Source: Sciurus carolinensis
Taxonomy: Eukaryota > Chordata > Mammalia > Rodentia > Sciuridae
Assembly: GCF_902686445.1 (NCBI RefSeq)
Contig: NW_025920105.1
Coordinates: forward strand, 1,749,120 to 1,813,119
Direction of reading: 5' to 3'
DNA length: 64,000 nt
The position numbers were made by a program, and so were the translations under genes. Below the pieces are notes generated by a model. It saw only the letters and a list, made by a program, of their open reading frames with translations. It made no database searches and was not told the origin of the DNA. Shown piece by piece: positions 34,801 to 47,925 of this stretch (positions are counted from its first letter, which is position 1; each line of letters opens with the position of its first letter).

Positions 34801-34842
<42 letters not shown>
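34800..34842. repeat. (TA)n microsatellite in array monomer
   Basis: About 40 bp of near-perfect TA dinucleotide at the 'atatatgaatatgttaat' position of the monomer. It lengthens that unit. Confidence 0.95.
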
Positions 34843-34845
<3 letters not shown>

Positions 34846-37026
34846 TGTACATATAAAATAAATGTTAAAGCATTAAATTTCAAGTAAGTATGCCAAAGCA
34901 CTCTTATACATTCACCTTAATATGTATGGTTATATGTAAAATGACCTTAGTCACAGGAAACATTTAGGTTAAGTTCCAAATGTTGGTTGGTGTTTAGGTT
35001 ACAGTTAAAGAACAAATAGGTATGTGAGGAAACATAAAATTCAGACTATAAACCTGCCTGAAAACATGGAGAAAAACATATGAATATATGTTTTTGTTGT
35101 GGTTGAATATTGATCATAGAAATAATTTTTTAAACAATGAGGTGTTTGACAGTAAATGGAACATGTATATAAAAGAAAGTTAATGATTACACTGTTAACA
35201 TTCAAATTTATTTATCCAGGCACCAGCAAACATACACCTAAGAATATTTGGTTTCATCTAAAATGAAATTAAGTGTAGGTGTACCATTAGGGTCAGTATC
35301 AAAATTTACATTGTACTTGCTCTATGTTAGGGAATGAATAGGTACATAAGTAAACATGATTATTCATAAGAATATACATGTGAAAACATGATGAAAAACT
35401 CATGTGAATGTATTTTTTTCCATTAGAATGTGTTTAAAGTTAGTTATAAGAATAATTTTTTACATATTAGGGATTTTTAAGTATATGGCATATGTGAATA
35501 TATATGAATGTGTTAAAGATTACATCATAAAAAGTCAGGTATGTGAGCCAAATTAATGATAACAATACATTTTATGTATCACTTTTTGTAAAATGATCTT
35601 CACATATAAGGTTAATTTTGGGGTTTGTACTAAATTTTGAGGAGCTACAGTTACAGTAAAAAAGAAGAGGTGTCAGGAAGTATGAATATTCATAAGAATA
35701 TATGTGTGAAAACATGAAAGTAACCTAAATAAGTGTACGTTTTTTACTCAGGGGATTGGTTTAATATTAGTCTCCCAAGCACATTTTTTACATATAAGGA
35801 TGGACTGTGTCTCACATATATGCATATATACAAGTATTTTAATGAATGCTCAAGGAAATTCAGGCACAAAAACCAAAATACCCATGAACATTCACCTAAA
35901 TATGTATGGTTTCATGTAAAATGAGTTTCAGGTGTTGTGGTCTAGGGAGGTTTAATAAACAATTTTGGTTGGTGCTAGTGTTAGAGAATAAAAAGTTTTG
36001 TCTGTATAAAACAATATTGATAAAAATTCACAAGGGAAGTCATATATGAGTGTACACTCTTTACTGTGGGGATTGATTTATTTTTAGTTGTATGAATATA
36101 TTTTCACCTATGAATGAAACAGTTAAATGGAATGTGTGCATATATATGAATATGTTAAATATTATACCATTGATTTTCAGGTGTATAAACCAAAACCCTC
36201 AAAAGCAAAAATGAGAGTATGTATATTTCACATAGAATGAGTTTCCATTGTAGGAGCCCATTTAGGTTTAGCCCAAGGTTTATGATGGTCTAGGGGCAAT
36301 GATTAGGGAATAAATAGTTGTATCAGGAAACATGAATACATCATATGCATAAAAACATAAAGAAAAACATATATAAAAATATCCAAATTTTGCATCAGAA
36401 TTTGTGTAATATTAGTCATACCAATGTTATTGTATATGAGGGATGAATGAATAAATGACACATAAGTATATATTTGTATGTTAATCATCACACAGTTAAA
36501 TAGTAGTTATGTAGGCCAAACACCTGTCAATGTTCATCTAAGTTTATAGCAGCATTTAACATTAGCATAAGCTTTAGGTGTAAGTTTAGAGTTGGTACCA
36601 CAATTTTGGTGGAACTAGGATTAGGGAATGTGTAGGTATATCAAGAACATAAATGTATGCCTGAATAAATGTAGAAAAAACAGATATTAATGTTTATTTC
36701 TTGCTGTGGAGATTGGTTTAATGTTATTCATAGAAGTTCATATTTACCCATAGGGTTGCATAGGTAAATGACAAATATTCATGTATGAATGTGTTCATGG
36801 TTACCTGGTTACATTTCAGATCAAAAAGCCCCCAAACCCATAAAATACAGCTAACAATATATAGTTTTACATGCAATGACCTTTTGGTGTAGATGAGTTT
36901 AGGATTAGTACAAAATGCTGGGTGTGGTCAGGGGTAAGGTTAAGAATTAATAGGTACATGAAAACTTTAATATTCATAAGAATGGACACAAGAGAACATT
37001 TAGAAAAAGCATATCTGAATGCCCAT

Positions 37027-37190
37027 TTTTCCATGAGAATTTTTTTAATTTTTATTAATTTATTCATTTGTTCTATTTAGCTATACAAGAGAGTAAAATG
37101 CACTTAATCATTTTGATAAATCATACATAAATGGAATATATTTTCTCATTTTTCAGATTGCACATGTAGAATCAAATTGGTCTGTCAGTC
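37027..37190. mobile_element. Short interspersed insertion in array, family not named
   Basis: About 160 bp that do not fit the monomer consensus. A T-rich run is followed by a cacttaatcattttgataaatcatac-like region reminiscent of an L1-type 3' end in minus orientation. It explains a 489-bp gap between anchors. Assignment to a family is weak. Confidence 0.5.
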
Positions 37191-40100
37191 ACAAATGAAG
37201 TGGTTTAATGTTAGTAAACATGTAAAATTTATACCAATGAAGGATGCACAGGTAAGTGACATTTTTGCACACATACAAAGATGTTAATGATTACATCATT
37301 CTGTATCAAGTATTTCAAGTAATATTCCCATAAGCATTCACCTAAGAATATGTGGTTAAATGTAAAATTAACTTCAGGTGTGGAAACAGTTAGGGTTAGT
37401 CCAAAATTTTGGTTGCTGTAGGGGTAAATTTAGGATATGAAATGGTATATTAGCAGACATATGTAATCATATGAATGGATAGAAAATATGTAGAAAAAAT
37501 ATGTGAATTTCTTTAATTACCATGGATATATGTTTATTGTTAGTTCTACAAGTAATTTTTTTAATATATGATGGATGCACAGGTAAATGACATGTAAAAA
37601 CATAGGAGAATGTTATTGATCACACCATTAAATTACAGGTACATAAGAAAAAAATGCCCATGAACATTTACCTAAATATGTAAAATTAATTTTAGGTGTA
37701 GGAAATTGTTAGAGTTATTACCTAAGTTTGGTGGGATTAGGGCTAGGGAATTAATGGGCATATCAGTCAATAAGACTACTCATGAAAATAGATGTATGCT
37801 AACTTGCAGGAGACATAAGTGTATATCAATTTACTGTCATGGGAAATTTTTTAAAAGGAGCCATATGAGTACTATTTTAAATATGGAGAATTTACTGGCA
37901 AATGGCATTTTTGAATTTATATGAACATGTTAATGATTACTCCATGAATTTTCAGGTACTTAATGCAATATGATATTAAACATTAAAATGAGCATGCATA
38001 TTTCATGAAATATGAGATTAGCATGTAGGAAACTTTTAGGGTAGTATCAATTTTTGAGTGGAGCTAGGTTTTGGGATAGGGTAAGAAATGTTATATAAAG
38101 ATGTGAATATTCATAAGAATGGAGGCAAGAAAACATGTACTAAAACATATACCATACTACCATGGAGGTAGTTTAATATCAGACATATGACTGATTACCT
38201 TGTTTTAGATATGAGGAATGCACAGGTAAATGACATGTATATGAATGTACATATAGGTATATATAATATAAATAAATAATGTATAATATATTTAAATATA
38301 TATATATACATATACATTAATTATTGTACTACTTAATTTCAGGTACATAAGGCAAAGCTATCATATACATTAACCTTAAGAAGTATGGATATATAAAAAA
38401 TGTCTTTGATGTATAGGAGACTAAGGTTTAACACTAAATATTGGTTGGTGCAAAGGTTAGATTTAAGGAATAAATATGTATAACAGGAAAGAGGGAATTT
38501 ATAATCATGTAAGCCTGTTAACATGGAGAAAAAACTATATGAATTTACATATTTTGCCACGTGGATTGTTTACTATTAGTCATGCAATCTCGTTTTTTAC
38601 CCATGAGGTGGTTGAACAGGTCAATGACATATTTGTCTATAAGACTACACTAAGGATTACACCATTAAATTTCAGGTACATTAGTCAAAACCTCTGTGAA
38701 TGTTCATCTAAGCATGCTTGGTTTCATGTAAACTGAGTGTGAGTTACATGTCTTCAGTTAGGGTTAGTACCAACTTTTATGAGGAGCTAGTGATAGCTTA
38801 GGAAATGAAGAGGTATATCAGCACACAGGCATATTTTTAAGAATGCCCATGTAAAACAGGAAGATAAAGTCATATGAATGTACATTTTTTGCATATGGGA
38901 TTGGTTTAATATTAGTCCTATGACTAATTTTTACATATGAGGAATTCACAAGTACATGGCATATATGGTTATATATAAATTTTTATTGATTATACCATTG
39001 AAGTTTATTGATGTGAATCAAAGCAATGATAAATGTATACCTAAGTATATATCACTTCATGTAAAATAAACTTTATGTGTAGGGGTATTCTAGGTTTTGT
39101 AATAAATTTTGGAGTTATAGTGTTACAGTTAGGAAATAAATAGGTTTATCAGAAAGCTTGAATGTTCATAAGAAAATGTATTTGAAAACATCAAGAAAAA
39201 CATGTGAATGTACAATTTTACCATGTGGATCATTTTAAAGTTTGTTGTACAAGTGTGATTTTTTTACATAAGATGAATGCAGTGATAACTGACATATATG
39301 CATACATGCAAATATTTTAATGATTACTCCATTGAAATTCAGGTACATAATCATAACACTCATAAATTTTCACATAATTATGTATTGTTACATGTAAAAT
39401 GAGCTTCAGGTGTAGAGTTCCAGTGAAAATTAGGAACAAATTTTAGTTGACTATATGTTTAGGGTGGAAAACAATAGGTATGTCATTAAACAAGAATATT
39501 GATAAAAACTCAGAAGTGAAAATATATGGGAAACTATATATGAGTGTACATTTTTATCAAAGGGTTTGGATTATTGTTAGTTGTATGAATCTGGTTTTTC
39601 CTATGGAGAAGAACATTAAATTACATACATGTCTACATATGAATATGTTAACATTTACAACATTAAAATTTAGGTATGTAAGCCAAAACCATTGAAAACA
39701 ACTAAGTATATATGCAGGTCTTTATTTAAATGAGCTTCAATTTTATCAGTCCATTTAGGCTTAGTCCAAAATTTTATGTATGGATAGGGTAATAGTTAAG
39801 GAATAACTAGGTATATCAGGAAACAGGAATAGAATTTAGATATGAAAAGATGTAGGAAAACATTAGCAACCATTTATAACCACGAGGATTTGTGTAATTT
39901 TAGTCATAAAAATACATGCTAATACTTATGAGTGATGCATAGTGAAATGATACAATGGATAATATTTGTTTAATTTAATAATTGCATAGTTAAATAATAA
40001 ATATGTGAGTCCTATGTCTGTCAATGTTTATTAAAGTGTATGGTTTTCTTTAAAAAGATTTTAAGGTTTTGTTGTAACTCTTTGTCGGTACCAAATTTTG

Positions 40101-41916
40101 GGTGGGACTAGGGTTAGTGTTAACAAATAAATTTTTCAAGAATCATGAATTGTTATAGAAATTCATACATGAAAAAAACATAGAAAACATTTAAATGCAC
40201 ATTTCATTTGGGGTATTAGTTCAATTTTCATTTTATGAGTAGAACGCTTTACATATGAGGCATAAATATACAAATTACATATATTCATATATCTAAAATA
40301 TGTTAATGATTACACAGTTAAATTTCAGGTACCAAAGTCAAAAGACCCATAAACATTCACCTAATTATGTATGGTTTGATTTTAAAATAGCTTCATATTA
40401 AGGGATACAGTTAGGGTTCCCACAATATTTTGGGTGTGGCTAGGGTTAGGGTTAGAGAATGAATAGGTATATCAGGCAACATAATTATTCATTAGAATGT
40501 ATGGATAAATGCTGGAAAATATGTACGATTGTCCTTTCTCTCTGTGGAGATTGGTTTAAAGTTTGTTGTACTAATATTTTTGAACATGTTTGTACAGGTA
40601 AATTTTCATATATGCAAATATTTGAACATATTCATGATTACTCCCTTAAATTTCAGGTTGGTACTCCAAAATGTCCATTAACATTCACCTCAGTACTTAT
40701 GGTTTCATCTTAAATGAACTTTAGTTGTAGGGTTACAGTTAGGTTTCCTATCAAATTTTGGATGGGGATAAGGTTAGGATTAGGGAATGAATACAGATAG
40801 CAGGAAAAATAAATAATCATAGAATGTGTGTGCAAATACAAGTAGGAAAATATGCATGAATGTACAGATTTTACCTTATGGATTATTTAGTTTTAATCAT
40901 AAAAGTAGGATTTTATCCATGATGTGGTGCATAGATAAATCACACATAAACATATGAAAAATTCTAATGATTACACCACTAAATTTTTTATATATCAGTA
41001 AAAATGACTGAAAACACTTACCAAGCATACTTGGTTTCATGTAAAATAAAGTTGAGTTGTAGGTGTACATATAGGGTTACTATAAAATTTTAAATAAAAC
41101 TAGGGATATGTTAAGAATGAATAGAAATATCAGAAAGTATACATATTCATAATAATGTACATGTGAAAACATGAAGGAAAACTCAAATGAGTGCATATTT
41201 TTTGCACATGAAATTGTTTTAATGATAGTCATACAAATAATGATTTGTTTTATAAGGGATTCACAAGTAAATGTCCTGGATGCATATATACAAATGTGAT
41301 AATGATTTTACACCATTATATTTTAGTGATGTGGGCAAAAACAATAAACATACACCTATGTATGAATCACTTCATGTAAAATGAGTTTAAGGTGTCAGAG
41401 TGCATGGGGTGTACAAAATTTGGGGTAGGATTAGGGTTAGGTTTAGGTAATTAATAGTTATATCAGGAAACACAAATATTCAGTAGGATGTACACATGAA
41501 TACATATAGGAAAATATGTAAAATTGTATACTTTTTTCTTTCAAGATTGATTCAATCTTAGCTGTACTAATATTTATTTTGTATATGAGAGATGTTCAGG
41601 GAAATGATACATATACATATGTTTGAATATATCAATGATTACTCCATTAGAGGTATATGCCAAAATACCTGTAACCATTCACTTAAGTATGTATGGTTTT
41701 ATGTTTTCATGTTAATTTAACTTCAGTTGTAGGAGTATGGTTAGGGTTCATACTATATTTTGTTTGGGACTAGGGTTTGGGTAAGGGAATAAATAGGTAT
41801 ATCAATAAATATTAATATTCATAAGAATGTATGCATGAAAATTTGTAAGAAAACATGATTGAATATTATTTTGCTGTAGAGATTTGTTTAATATTAGTCA
41901 TAGGAGTTTTAGAAGT

Positions 41917-42466
41917 TTTTTTTATAATTTATTTATTTTGGTTCATTGTAAACAAATGGGGTACAACTTGTTTCTCTGGTTGTACATGAAGTAGAGTAGT
42001 ACCATTTGTGTAATCATACATGTACATAGGTTAATGGTGTTTGTCTTATTCTGTTAGTTGTCCTGTCCCCACTCCTCTCACCACTCTTTTTCCTCTATAA
42101 AATTCATCTTTTTATTATTCTTGCCTTTTCCCCATCCCACATTATGTTTCATCATCTGTTTAACAGAGAGATCATTCGGCTTTTGGTATTTTTGGATTGA
42201 CTTATCTCATCATGATATTCTCCAACTTCATCCATTTGCCTTCAAATGCCATAATTTTATTCTTCTTTATGGCTAAGTAATAATCCATTGTGTATATAAA
42301 CCACAGTCTCTTTATCCATTCATCAATTGAAGGGCATCTAGATTTGTTCTACAATCTACCTATTGTATATTGAGCAACTATGAAAATTGATGTGAATGCA
42401 TCACTATAGCATGATGATTTTAAGTCCTTTGGGTATAGGCCAAGGAGTGGAATAGCTGGGTCAACT
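41917..42466 (-). mobile_element. 5'-truncated L1 fragment ending the array
   Basis: A T-rich start then attgtaaacaaatggggtac 3' UTR sequence, followed by the ORF2 C-terminal region to the 'ccaaggagtggaatagctgg' point, all in minus orientation. It separates the satellite array from the minisatellite and is diverged from L1-1. Confidence 0.88.
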
Positions 42467-42469
42467 ATA

Positions 42470-43385
42470 AGGTCTGTGATACTCTCTAGTAAATTATAAC
42501 CATGTAGCTTTTATGACCTGCATAGTCTCTATGACCTGCATAGCCTTTTCAATTTTGTAACCTCTATAACATTTGTAGTTTCTGTGTTCTGAATATCTTT
42601 TATACCTGTGCATATTCTATTTCCTGAATAGACTAAATTACTTTAGAAATATGTTGTGGCCTGCAAATTCTAGGCAACATGAGTATTTGGTATGACCCCA
42701 GTAGCCTCTATAACCTACATAGCCTCTAGGATACACATAGTCTCAATGACTGGATGTTTCCTCTATGTGTGGCCTGAGTAACCTCTTTTGTTTGTGTACC
42801 ATCTATGCCCTGAGTAGTCTCCACAAACTAAGCAAGCTGTTTAGCAAAAAGAATTCTACATCTTATGAAGAAGGGCTCCCTGATCTTTGTAATCACGATG
42901 ACCTTTATAGCCTCAAAGACTTGAATATCCTGTATGATCTGCATATCTATGAATGGCATGCTTTCATGACTTACATCATTTCTACAACTGATTAGTTTCT
43001 ATGATCTAAAACTTCTGTAGCTACAGAGAAATGCCTGGCCTTTATTGCATAAATAGACTTTATTATCTTAATAGGTTCCATGATTTCAGAAACCATTGTA
43101 ACTTGAGTGACCTCTATGATCATAGTAGCCTCTGTATATGTAGCCTTTCACCCTTCATAGCCTTTATGGGGCTGGGGATATAGCTCAGTTGGTAGAGTGC
43201 TTGTCTTGCAAGCACAAGGCCCTGGGTTCAATCCCCAGCAATGCAAAAAAAAAAAAAATGAGCATAGCCTTTATGGACTGAATAGCCTAAAAGTCTGAGT
43301 TGCCTCTCAACTTGAGCAGTCTACATTATCATAGGAGTCCCTCATATATGCCTCGCCTTTATCACTGGGTTAGAATCTGTGGCCT
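42470..43385 (+). repeat. Degenerate minisatellite, left part
   Basis: Variants of 'tgacctgcatagcctctatg' recur with irregular ~15-30-bp spacing throughout. The same motif family resumes at 47283-47730 after the L1 insertions. It is non-coding; the ORF 42765-42995 is a product of the repetition. Confidence 0.78.
43170..43260 (+). mobile_element. ID SINE in minisatellite
   Basis: An intact ID head (ggctggggatatagctcagt), a 'ggttcaatccccagca' B-box region and an A13-14 tail. A 14-bp target duplication, catagcctttatgg, occurs at 43156-43169 and 43263-43276. This is one of the best-preserved SINEs in the window. Confidence 0.97.
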
Positions 43386-43389
43386 AAAA

Positions 43390-46300
43390 CAAGTGCAAAC
43401 AGAGCTGAAATCAATAAAATTGAAACAAAAGTAACAATCAAAAAACTGACAATAAAGTTGTTTCTTTGAAAAACTAAATGAGATTAATAAATGCTTAGCT
43501 GAGTTAATAAAAAAGGGAGACAATTCAAATTACTAAAATTCTAGATGAAAGAACATATCACTATGAAAACCACTGAAGTAAGGTGATAATTGGAAACTAT
43601 GATGAAAATTTATAAAAAAGTAGAAAATCTTTAAGACATCCAAAAATTATTAGAAACCTATGATCTATGCAAATTGAATCAGGAGGACATAAAATATTTA
43701 AACAGAATGATTTCAAGCAAAGGTGTTGAATATGACACCAAAAGTCTACCAATAAAGAAAATCCAGGATGATATGAACTCTTATCTGAGTCCTACAAGAT
43801 TTTCATAGAATTGACACAAATCCTCCTCAACTTATTCCATGAATAAGAAAAGGAATTGTCTGCTCATTTCCTTGGCCCACTTATTGATTGGGTCATTTGT
43901 ATTCTTGGTGTAAAGTTTTTTGAGTTCTTTATAAATTCTGGAGATTAGTGCTGTATCTGAAGTGTGTGTGGCAACGAGTTTCTCCCTTTCTACTAATAAG
44001 AGAAATGTGTTTTAAACTACCCTAAGATTTTAGCTCACCCCAATTAGAATGTATATTATCAAGAACACAAGCAACAACAGGTGTTGGTGAGGATGTGGGG
44101 GAAAAGGTCCACTCATACATTACTGCTGGGGTTGCAAATTCATGAAGTCACTCTGGAAAGCACTATGGAGATTCCTTCAAAAACAAAATAGATCCACCAT
44201 TTGACCTGGGTATTCCACTCCTTGGCCTATACCCAAATAATTAAAATCAGCATACTACAGTGATGCAGCTATATCAATGTTTATAGCAACTCATTTCACA
44301 ATAGCTAGATTGAGGAATCAACTTATATGTCCTTAAATAGATGACTGAATAAAGAAACTGTGGTATATATACACAATGGAATATTATTCAGTCACAAAGA
44401 AGAATAAAAGTATGACATTTGCAGGTAAATTGATGGAGTTGGAGAATATCAAGCTAAGTGAAATAAGCCAATCCCAAAAAACCGAAGGCTGAATAATTTC
44501 TCTGATAATTGGTTGATGATACATAATGGGGGCAGAGAGAGTTAAGGAAATAATGGAAGAAGGATGGATTGTGGAAACAGAAATGAGGGATGAGAAAGGG
44601 GAAGTGGAAGGAAAGGTAATAGAATGAGGCAAATATCATTACATGTATGAATATATAAATGGTATGACCGTACTTTGTGTTCAACCAGAGAAATGATAGT
44701 TATACTCCATTTGTGTACAATGAATTAAAATTTAAAAAGGAGGGAACCAGTCCAAATTGATTCTATGATGCTATTATCACCCTGAAAACAAAATCAGAAA
44801 AAGACACATCAAGGAAAGAAAACATCAGATGAATAGGACTAATGAACTGGCAAATCACATACAAAAACATGTGAAAAATATAGTGCACAATGATCACGTG
44901 GGGTTCATTCCTGAATGCAGTGTGTGTTCAGCATATGGAAATCAATAAATAGTTCATCATATCAATAAATGTAAATACAAGAATCACATGAATATCTCAA
45001 TAGATGCATAAAAAGCATTTGACAAAATATAGCATTCATTTATATTAGAAACCATAGAAAAACTAGGGATATTACAAACATACTGCAATATCGTGCAAGT
45101 TAAATATGCTGATCCCAAGACAACATTATTCTAAATGGAGATAAATTAAAAGGATCCCTTCTAAAAACTGGCAAGATGTCTTCTTCTGCCATTTCTATTC
45201 AGCATGGTCCTGAAAACTCTAGACAAAACTATTAGAAGCAGGAAGTTAAAGAGGTACAAGTAGAAAAAGAACACTCAAACTATCTGTATTTGCTGTTGAC
45301 ATAATTCTATATTTAGAACACCCAAGAAATTCCATGAGAAAATTTCTAGTACTCACAAATGAATTCAGTAAATTATCAGGATATAATATTAACACCCATA
45401 AATTAATTGCACCCTCTACATTAGTGATGAATCACCTGAAAGAGAAATTAAGAAATATTTTCCCTTCACAATATCCTCAAAGAATATAAAATATTTTGGA
45501 ATCAGTCTAACAAAAGAAGTGAAAGACCTGTACAGTGAAAAAGACAGAACACTAAAATAGATATTGAAGAAGACCTTAAAAGATGGAAAGATTTTCCATG
45601 CTCTTGGATAGGCAGAAATAATATTGTCAAAATTTTTATACTACCAAAAGTGCTAGAATGATTTAATAAAATTCCTATTAAGGTTCCAATGATATTCTTC
45701 ATAGAAAGAGAAACAGCAAACATGAAATTTGTTTGGAAAAATAAAAGGCGCAGATTAGTCAAAGCAATCCTCAGCAAAAAATGTGAAGCAGAAGGCATCA
45801 CAATTCCAGACCTTAAATTATATTACAGAGGTATACTAACAAAAGTGTCATGGTATTGGGATCAAAACAGACATGAGCTTTAATGGTACAGAGTTGAAGA
45901 TACAGAGACAAACCCACATAAATACAGTTATATCATATTAGACAAAGGCACCATAAACATGTATTGGAGAAAAGATAGCCTGTTCAACAAATGGTATTAG
46001 GAAAACTGCAAACCCATGTGTAAGAAAACAAAATTGAACCAGTAAGTCACACCCTGCCCAAAACTCCACTCAAATTGTGTCAAACCTAGGAAATATATCA
46101 GAGACCCGGTATCTACTAGAAGAAAAAGTTGGCCCACATACCATCGTGGCATCTTAGGAAACAAATTACTCAACAAGATGCTTAAAGCACAACAAGTAAA
46201 ATAAAGAATCAATAAATGTGATGGTATCCAACTAAAAGGTCTTGTTACAGCAAATGAATCTTTCCAGAAAGGGAACAGTGAACCTAAAGAATGGGAGAAA

Positions 46301-47275
46301 ACCTATACTCCCATACCTCAGAAAAATCATTAATATTCAGGGTATATGTAGAACTCAAAAAAAGTTAAAACCATAAAAACTAGTAACCCAATCACTAAGT
46401 GGACAAAGAAACTGAAGAGGCACTTCAAAGAAGAAAAAAATATGATTGATCAAATAATACATAAAAAAATTCAAGATCTTTAGCAGTTAAAGAAATATGA
46501 ATTAAAACTACACTTAAATTTCATCTCATTACAGTTATAATGGCAATTATAAAGAATACAAGTAAAAATAAATGTTGGTAAGGATATGGGGAAGAAGATG
46601 CACTCATATAGTGCTGGTTGAACTACAAATTTGTTCACCTGCTCTGGACAGTAGTATGGAGAGTTCACAGAAATTTTGTAATGGAATTATCATTTGACCC
46701 AATTATTCCACTACTCATCTTGTACCAAAACACTTAAAATAAACATACTACAGTGATGTGGCCACATCAGTGTTTATAGCAATGCAATTCCCATTAACTA
46801 AGATATGGAACCAATGAAGGGCCCTTTAATATAAGAAGGGATAAAGAAAATGCAGTGCATATACACAATGGAATATTACTCACTCATAAAGAAGAATAAA
46901 ATTATGACATTTGCCCATAAATGAATGGAACAAGAGGATATCATGCTAAGTGAAATAAACCAATCCCACAAAACCAAATGCTGAATGTTCTCTCTGAAAT
47001 GCTGGTGCTGACTTACCATAGTTTGTGGGGAGGGATAAATGTGGAGGTGCAATGTACTGGTTAGGGACTTGTGAGGGGAAAGGATAAGGGATGGGAAAGG
47101 AAAACACAGTTAAGTGAACTGGACATTTTACTATGTTCATATGTAAATTCACAAACAGTATATCTCCATTCATGTACAACCCCCAAAATGGTAAATTATA
47201 CTCCATGTATGTATGATATGTCAAAATACAATCTACTGTAATGTATGATTAAAAGTACAAATAAAAATTATAAAA
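43390..47275 (+). mobile_element. L1-3: old 5'-truncated L1, interrupted by another L1
   Basis: ORF2 sequence starts at about 43395 ([12 protein letters not shown] region), breaks at 43856, resumes at 44741 with the reverse-transcriptase domain and runs to a 3' UTR and A-rich end near 47272. Readable fragments include a 45689-45883 piece (MKFVWKNKRRRLVKAIL). Stops are abundant. The flanks 'aatctgtggcct' (43373) and 'aatctgtgacct' (47280) form an eroded target duplication inside the minisatellite. Its 3' UTR differs from L1-1 and L1-2, so it is an older subfamily. Confidence 0.85.
43857..44740 (+). mobile_element. Nested L1 fragment with 5' inversion
   Basis: About 43857-43990 is L1 ORF2 in minus orientation. 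From 43991 the ORF2 C-terminus and 3' UTR read in plus orientation to a weak A-tail near 44737. It interrupts L1-3 ORF2 exactly between pieces that are contiguous in L1-2, and again shows a twin-priming inversion. Confidence 0.82.
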
Positions 47276-47282
47276 AAAATCT

Positions 47283-47735
47283 GTGACCTGAATATCCTCA
47301 ATGGTCTTCTTAGCATATGTGTTCTGACTGGCCTTTAAGACCTGGGTATTGTAATGGATTTTAGTAATTCATATTGGTTAGCCTCTATGGTTTGGGTAGA
47401 TTTAGGATCTGAGGTAACTATATAAACTGTGTGACCTCCATGACCTGAGTAGCCTGTTATCAGTTTATCACATATATATGAATATCCTCAATTGCTATGA
47501 TACCACTTAAGACCTGCAGAGTCTCTAGTCTCAATAGTATTTCTGATATGCATAGCCTCTATAACATGTGTATTTCCAATAACCTCCACACCCTCTATGA
47601 CCTTTATGATCTTCATAAATCAAAAAACCTGATTAAACTCAATGACTTAGTCTTCATGACCTGCATAGCCTCTATTGTCTGAAAGGTCTCTCTGATCATC
47701 CATAAGATTTCAGTCACTTGAGCAATGGTGTGGAA
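47283..47735 (+). repeat. Degenerate minisatellite, right part
   Basis: Continuation of the 42470-43385 motif family (tgacctgaatatcctcaatg, 'catagcctctata' and similar). The original array must have been about 1.3 kb before L1-3 and the ID SINE inserted. Confidence 0.75.
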
Positions 47736-47925
47736 ATAATGAATGATGAGTGGTGGAATGAGGTCCACAGTGCTGGGACATTGACATCTTTTAAAATTGT
47801 CTTGGGTCTTCAGTCATTGGTGAGAAGACTGTCTTCATGACATCACCAAAGTGCAATTAAGGTTTTTGGAAAGAAGAAATATCCACATCTCTCAAAGTAT
47901 CCACAGTAGTGGAAACATTTTTTAT
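47736..47925. other. Unassigned DNA
   Basis: About 190 bp of apparently single-copy sequence with no ORF or repeat recognised. Confidence 0.4.

Larger units (their letters stand above)
32645..41915 (+). repeat. Satellite-like array, ~27 diverged ~330-bp monomers
   Basis: A recurring module order is seen about every 325-335 bp. It runs: ggtttcatgtaaaatgag-like; a 'tagggttagggtta'-like core; 'ataggtatatcaggaaacat'; 'attcataagaatgtatg'; 'gtgaatgtacattttttgc'; 'gaggatgcacaggtaaatgac'; and 'gattacaccattaaatttcag'. Monomer anchors lie near 32856, 33127, 33462, 33769, 34202, 34532, 34924, 35251, 35578, 35906, 36222, 36545, 36862, 37351, 37677, 38005, 38384, 38718, 39053, 39385, 39714, 40040, 40370, 40700, 41033, 41363 and 41694. 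Longer gaps are explained by a SINE, a TA expansion and another insertion. Monomers are about 65-80% alike by eye. Monomers about 3.46-3.5 kb apart resemble each other more than neighbours do. The array is AT-rich, non-coding, and of a family unknown to me. Confidence 0.9.

Noticed and set aside
32915..41445. GGGTTA repeats as an interstitial telomere remnant
   Set aside because: Only two or three GGGTTA units occur at each place, always at the same monomer position, so they are part of the satellite unit and not a fused telomere.
32645..41915. A CRISPR-like array
   Set aside because: The genome is clearly mammalian. The repeat is ~330 bp and diverged, with no short identical repeats alternating with unique spacers.
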